A stretch of DNA of 64,000 nt. It comes from Oxalobacteraceae bacterium CAVE-383 (GTDB lineage: Bacteria > Pseudomonadota > Gammaproteobacteria > Burkholderiales > Burkholderiaceae_D). The notes under the pieces were generated by a model. It did no database searches. It saw only the letters and a program-made list of their open reading frames with translations, and was not told where the DNA came from. Each line of letters begins with the position of its first letter. The stretch's first letter is position 1. Where the stretch lies: contig REGP01000002.1 of assembly GCA_004134995.1 (NCBI GenBank), forward strand, positions 434,001 to 498,000, given 5' to 3'. Below, in pieces: positions 58,967 to 64,000 of this stretch. The position numbers and the translations under genes are program-made.

Positions 58967-60427
58967 TCAACCCTTCAGTTTCGCCCTTAGCAATTCAGTC
59001 AACTGCGCCGGATTGGCCTTGCCGCGGCTGGCTTTCATGGCCTGGCCGATCAGCGCATTGATGGCCTGTTCCTTGCCGGCGCGGAATTCCTCCACCGATT
59101 TGGCATTGGCCGCCAATACGTCGTCAACGATTTTTTCCAGCGCGCCAGAATCCGAAATCTGCTTCAGGCCCTTGGCGTCGATAATGCGGTCCGCCGCATC
59201 CGCATCGGCAGCCTTTTCTTCCCACATCGTGGCGAAAACGTCCTTTGCGATCTTGTTCGAAATCGTGCCGTCGGCGATGCGTTTGAGCAGCAGCGCCAAT
59301 TGCGCGGGGCTGACCGGCGCGCCGGCGATGTCGATGCCGTCGCGGTTGAGCTGCGACGCCATGTCTCCCATCAGCCAGTTGGCCGCCGGCTTGGCCTGCG
59401 CGGCGCCGGCCGCGGCCACCACCGCCTCGAAATAGGCCGCCATGGCTTTCGATTGCGTCAGGATCATGGCGTCGTATTCCGACAGGCCGTAATCGGCGAT
59501 CAGGCGCAGGCGCATTGCGTCCGGCAGTTCCGGCATCGAGGCGCGCACGTGTTCCACCCAGTCCGCCGAAATGACCAGCGGCGGCAGATCCGGATCCGGG
59601 AAATAACGGTAATCCTGCGAATCTTCCTTGCTGCGCATCGAACGCGTTTCCTTGCGGTCCGGATCGTACAGGCGGGTTTCCTGCACCACCGTGCCGCCGT
59701 CCTCGATCAGTTCGATCTGGCGCCGCACTTCATAGTTGATGGCGTCTTCCATGAAGCGGAACGAGTTCAGGTTCTTGATCTCGCTGCGCGTGCCGAATTT
59801 TTCCTGCCCCAGCGGCCTGACCGAAACGTTGGCGTCGCAGCGGAACGAGCCTTCCTGCATATTGCCGTCGCAGATGCCCAGCCACATCACCAGCGAATGC
59901 AGCGCCTTGGCGTAGGCAACCGCTTCGGCGGCGCTGCGCATGTCGGGTTCGGTAACGATTTCCAGCAGCGGCGTGCCGGCGCGGTTCAGATCGATGCCGC
60001 TCATGCCGGCGTAGTCCTCGTGCAGCGATTTGCCGGCATCTTCTTCCAGGTGCGCGCGCGTCAGCTGTACCGAACACAGCGCCGGCTTGCCGTCCTTTTC
60101 CATGACGAAGGCAACGCGGCCGCCCTGCACCACGGGCAATTCGAACTGGCTGATCTGATAGCCTTTCGGCAAATCCGGATAAAAATAATTCTTGCGCGCA
60201 AACACCGAGCGCGGCGCAATGGTGGCGCCGATGGCCAGGCCGAACTGGATCGCGCGCTCCACGGCGCCCTTGTTGAGCACCGGCAGCACGCCCGGCAGCG
60301 CCAGGTCGACCGGGCTGGCCTGGGTGTTGGGCGCGGCGCCGAAACGGATCGGCGAACCGCTGAAAATCTTGGATTGGGTCGAAAGCTGCGCGTGCGTTTC
60401 AAGACCGATGACGACTTCCCACTGCAT
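58967..60427 (-). CDS. gatB: Aspartyl/glutamyl-tRNA amidotransferase subunit B
   Basis: tRNA-binding kinase/amidation subunit of GatCAB, which converts Glu-tRNAGln (and Asp-tRNAAsn) to the amide form. 486 aa from ATG 60427 ([15 protein letters not shown]), which has AGAGGAA 5 bases upstream; a TTG 5 codons earlier is not needed. [20 protein letters not shown] and the C-terminal YqeY-like helical tail are visible. Last gene of the gatC-gatA-gatB unit. Confidence 0.98.
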   Translation of the reverse strand: MQWEVVIGLETHAQLSTQSKIFSGSPIRFGAAPNTQASPVDLALPGVLPVLNKGAVERAIQFGLAIGATIAPRSVFARKNYFYPDLPKGYQISQFELPVVQGGRVAFVMEKDGKPALCSVQLTRAHLEEDAGKSLHEDYAGMSGIDLNRAGTPLLEIVTEPDMRSAAEAVAYAKALHSLVMWLGICDGNMQEGSFRCDANVSVRPLGQEKFGTRSEIKNLNSFRFMEDAINYEVRRQIELIEDGGTVVQETRLYDPDRKETRSMRSKEDSQDYRYFPDPDLPPLVISADWVEHVRASMPELPDAMRLRLIADYGLSEYDAMILTQSKAMAAYFEAVVAAAGAAQAKPAANWLMGDMASQLNRDGIDIAGAPVSPAQLALLLKRIADGTISNKIAKDVFATMWEEKAADADAADRIIDAKGLKQISDSGALEKIVDDVLAANAKSVEEFRAGKEQAINALIGQAMKASRGKANPAQLTELLRAKLKG

Positions 60428-60454
60428 AGTGTTCCTCTGCAAATATTTTAATGT

Positions 60455-61927
60455 TTACTGCGGCGCCTTTAGATGCCAGTCGGTGGCGCGCTGATATTGA
60501 TGCGCCACGTTCAGCAGCCGCGCTTCATCGTAGTAGTTGCCGATAATCTGCAGGCCGACCGGCCGCTGGGCATTCTTGCCGCCCTGGCCGAATCCGCAGG
60601 GAATCGACATGCCCGGCAAGCCTGCCAGGCTGGTCGAAAGCGTAAAGATGTCGGCCAGGTAATTGGCGACCGGATCGTCCGTCTTGTCGCCCAGGTCCCA
60701 CGCCACGGTAGGCGATACCGGCCCCATGATGACGTCGCACTGCCGGTTCGGCCCCGCCAGCGCCTGCTGGAAATCCTGGGCGATCAGGCGCCGGATGCGC
60801 TGCGCCTGCAAATAATAGGCATCGTAATAACCGTGCGACAGCACGTAGGAGCCGACCAGGATGCGCCGCTTGACTTCCTCGCCGAAGCCTTCCGCGCGCG
60901 TCTTCTTGTACATGTCGGAGAGGTCCTTGTAATTCGCGGCGCGATGCCCGTAGCGCACGCCGTCGAAACGGCTCAGGTTGGACGAGGCTTCGGCCGGCGC
61001 GATCACGTAATAGACCGGGATCGACAATTCGGTTTTCGGCAGCGAAATATCGACCAGCGTGGCGCCCAGCTTCTCGAATTGCGCCAGGGCGGCGCGCACC
61101 GCCTGTTCGACGTCGGCCGCCAGGCCGGCGCCGAAAAATTCGCGCGGCACGCCGATCCGCAGGCCTTTCAGGTCCTCATTCAGGCGGGCGCCGAAATCCT
61201 CGCTGTTGCGCGCCAGGCTGGTCGAATCGCGTTCGTCGAAACCGGTCATGGCATTGAGCAGCAGCGCGCAATCCTCGGCGGTTTTGGCGATCGGGCCGCC
61301 CTGGTCCAGCGAAGAGGCAAACGCAATCATGCCGTAGCGCGACACGCTGCCGTAGGTCGGCTTGATGCCGGTCACGCCGCATAGCGAGGCCGGCTGGCGG
61401 ATCGAGCCGCCGGTATCGGTCGCGGTCGCGGCAGGCGCCAGCCGGGCAGCCACGGCGGCGGCCGATCCGCCCGAGGATCCGCCCGGGACGGCGGTCTTGT
61501 CCCAAGGATTCCTGACAGGGCCGAAATACGAGCTTTCGTTGGCGGAACCCATGGCGAATTCATCGCAATTGAGCTTGCCCAGGGTGACCATGCCGGCCTG
61601 GTTGAAGCGTTCCACCACCGCCGCGTCGAACGGGCTGACGTAATCGGCCAGCATTTTCGAGCCGGCCGTGGTGCGCCAGCCGCGGGTCACGAAAATATCC
61701 TTGTGCGCGATGGGGATGCCGGTCAGGGGGCCGGCGTCGCCGCCGGCCACGGCCAGGCGGCGGTCGGCGGCCAGGGCCTGCTGACGGGTGAGTTCCGGAT
61801 CGACATGCAGGAAGGCGTTCAGGTCGCTGGCCGCGATGCGGTCGAGAAACAGGGCGGACAGTTCGGCGGCCGAAATCTTCTTGTCGCGCAGCAGCGCCGA
61901 GAGTTCTTTGAGGGTTTTGGTATGCAT
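60455..61927 (-). CDS. gatA: Aspartyl/glutamyl-tRNA amidotransferase subunit A
   Basis: Amidase subunit that frees ammonia from glutamine. 490 aa from ATG 61927 ([17 protein letters not shown]); the open frame upstream is not conserved. Ser-cisSer-Lys triad: Lys in PIAHKDIF and serines in the GGSSGGSAA signature. [17 protein letters not shown] is typical GatA. Sits 27 bp from gatB. Confidence 0.97.
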   Translation of the reverse strand: MHTKTLKELSALLRDKKISAAELSALFLDRIAASDLNAFLHVDPELTRQQALAADRRLAVAGGDAGPLTGIPIAHKDIFVTRGWRTTAGSKMLADYVSPFDAAVVERFNQAGMVTLGKLNCDEFAMGSANESSYFGPVRNPWDKTAVPGGSSGGSAAAVAARLAPAATATDTGGSIRQPASLCGVTGIKPTYGSVSRYGMIAFASSLDQGGPIAKTAEDCALLLNAMTGFDERDSTSLARNSEDFGARLNEDLKGLRIGVPREFFGAGLAADVEQAVRAALAQFEKLGATLVDISLPKTELSIPVYYVIAPAEASSNLSRFDGVRYGHRAANYKDLSDMYKKTRAEGFGEEVKRRILVGSYVLSHGYYDAYYLQAQRIRRLIAQDFQQALAGPNRQCDVIMGPVSPTVAWDLGDKTDDPVANYLADIFTLSTSLAGLPGMSIPCGFGQGGKNAQRPVGLQIIGNYYDEARLLNVAHQYQRATDWHLKAPQ

Positions 61928-62074
61928 GGAATATCTATCAGCTTTTTTTGGCGTTTGGCCTGAATCGTGGGCAGTGTCGATCGATCGCGACGATTGTGAC
62001 GGGGTGTAACTATGCATGGCGGTCGCCGGGGGCCGCCTCCATAATGGCGAGCCTTCGGCGCAGCGCGATCGGCC

Positions 62075-62374
62075 TTATTCCAGCACTTTCGGCACCAGAT
62101 ACAGGCCGTCCTGGGTCGCCGGCGCGCATTGCTGGTAGGCTGCGCGGTGATCGGTTTCGGTCGCCAGGTCTTCGCGCAGGCGCAGCGCCTGCTCCTCGAT
62201 GACGGCGATCGGATGGCTGAGCGGCTCGACGCCGGCGGTATCGACGGTTTTCATCTGTTCGACCAGCGCAAAGAGGCCGTTGAGCTGGTCCAGCGTCTTG
62301 TGGGCCTGCTCTTTGCTTAGCTCCAGGCGGGACAAATGGGCGATACGCTCGACATCGGATAAAACTAGGGACAT
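62075..62374 (-). CDS. gatC: Aspartyl/glutamyl-tRNA amidotransferase subunit C
   Basis: 99 aa small subunit that stabilises GatA, from ATG 62374 ([20 protein letters not shown]); an ATG 17 codons upstream is less conserved. [18 protein letters not shown] is typical GatC. First gene of the operon; 147 bp separate it from gatA. Confidence 0.95.
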   Translation of the reverse strand: MSLVLSDVERIAHLSRLELSKEQAHKTLDQLNGLFALVEQMKTVDTAGVEPLSHPIAVIEEQALRLREDLATETDHRAAYQQCAPATQDGLYLVPKVLE

Positions 62375-62466
62375 GGCAGGGAGGGCCGGCGGCCGTTGGG
62401 GTAGATTGGAAAAAATGGCTTGCATCGGTGCGATTTATGCGAATTTCGCTTGCCGGTTTGGTGCAA

Positions 62467-62472
62467 ATTATA
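62467..62472 (-). promoter_or_regulatory. Possible -10 of the gatCAB operon
   Basis: TATAAT (6/6) on the minus strand, 93 bases before the gatC ATG, in the gap shared with mreB. No good -35 at the right spacing, so weak. Confidence 0.35.
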
Positions 62473-62494
62473 AGGTAGAATGTACGGCTATTGA

Positions 62495-63637
<1,143 letters not shown>

Positions 63638-63817
63638 CGGCCTGCCGGCTTCCGCCGGCGCGCATGCGGTATCCTGTTCCAATCGATTGACGAAGTAAAA
63701 CATGTGCGAGAAAAGACAGAGAAAACCGGTAGCCGGCGCTGATTGCTTGACGATCGGCGCGGCGGCCCTCGCTGTCTTTTTCCTTGCCCTTGGCCGACGC
63801 GATATGGGGCCTGGCAA

Positions 63818-64000
63818 ATGAGCGGTCTGCCTCCGCTCTTCAAACAAGGGGCGTCCGCCCGCGCCAGAGTCCTGTTCTTCGCTTTCATCTCTGTGGTGCT
63901 GCTGGTCGTCGATTCCCATGTCCATACGCTGGATACTGTACGCAAGGGCGTCGGCACCGCGCTCTATCCCCTGCAAATGCTGGCGCTGATGCCGCGCGAT
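63818..64000 (+). CDS. mreC: Rod shape-determining protein MreC, N-terminal part (cut by window edge)
   Basis: First 61 codons. Starts MSGLPPLFKQGASARARV, then a transmembrane helix (LFFAFISVVLLVVDSHV) and YPLQMLALMPRD, all typical of MreC, the periplasmic scaffold partner of MreB. The 180 bp between mreB and mreC hold only a GC hairpin without a T tract and no other gene. Confidence 0.92.
   Translation, partial: MSGLPPLFKQGASARARVLFFAFISVVLLVVDSHVHTLDTVRKGVGTALYPLQMLALMPRD

Overview
The window is a gene-dense, GC-rich stretch (codons strongly favour G or C at the third position) of a bacterial chromosome. It holds housekeeping genes only. Protein signatures and gene order point to a betaproteobacterium of the order Burkholderiales, most likely Oxalobacteraceae (Herminiimonas/Collimonas/Herbaspirillum-like): the aroQ-accB-accC-prmA-zinc-ribbon run, the RNB-tonB-aroE-mtgA run, gatCAB divergent from mreBC, an alanine/lysine histone H1-like protein and a SWIB protein. 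The family-level placement is inference; no rRNA or tRNA gene is visible to fix it. I see no prophage, intact insertion sequence, CRISPR array, toxin-antitoxin pair or island-like composition change.

Layout. (1) 1-6481: end of the division and cell wall (dcw) cluster, murG(partial)-murC-ddlB-ftsQ-ftsA-ftsZ, with stop/start overlaps at the first two junctions. (2) 6644-15397: a peroxiredoxin, lpxC, dciA (opposite strand), an M23 peptidase, secA, argJ, a DUF815 ATPase and a mutT-like Nudix gene. This extends the dcw order known from other proteobacteria (lpxC-secA-mutT-yacG-zapD-coaE). (3) 15404-22204: a 24-bp inverted-repeat element, then on the minus strand ispB-pilB-pilC-pilD-coaE-zapD-yacG. 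(4) 22425-25642: a textbook promoter driving rplU-rpmA, then obgE-proB. (5) 25688-32813: a CNP1-like exported protein and rppH, proS, SWIB protein, ffh, ccsA-like cytochrome assembly gene, PP0621-family protein, ampD. (6) 32814-38549: nrdA-nrdB with a promoter overlapped by candidate NrdR boxes, then the H1-like protein. (7) 38733-46830: yggT, then a long minus-strand run (nucleotidyltransferase-like protein, tlpA, aroQ, accB, accC, prmA, zinc-ribbon membrane protein, PfkB kinase, exported peroxiredoxin). (8) 47020-57227: mpl, yqiA-like esterase, RNB ribonuclease, TonB-like protein, aroE, mtgA, smg, topoisomerase III. (9) 57300-64000: xth, pyrE, gatCAB and the start of mreBC.

Themes. Peptidoglycan synthesis, recycling and shape dominate (murG, murC, ddlB, mtgA, M23 peptidase, ampD, mpl, ftsQAZ, zapD, mreBC), together with lipid A (lpxC), fatty acid (accBC) and quinone (ispB) precursors, nucleotide supply and sanitation (nrdAB, pyrE, mutT) and DNA/protein housekeeping (topB, xth, secA, ffh, proS, gatCAB). 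Five of the six convergent gene pairs are separated by a strong hairpin, usually flanked by T/A runs, so most ends look like bidirectional terminators.

I did not find an undescribed multi-gene system. The points most worth a second look are small: candidate NrdR boxes on the nrdA promoter, two genes that look leaderless (lpxC, ccsA), the inverted-repeat element at 15404-15519, in-phase tandem repeats in gene leaders, a conserved uncharacterised nucleotidyltransferase-like protein divergent from mpl, and three unrelated proteins carrying the same kind of histone H1-like Ala/Lys/Pro tail.
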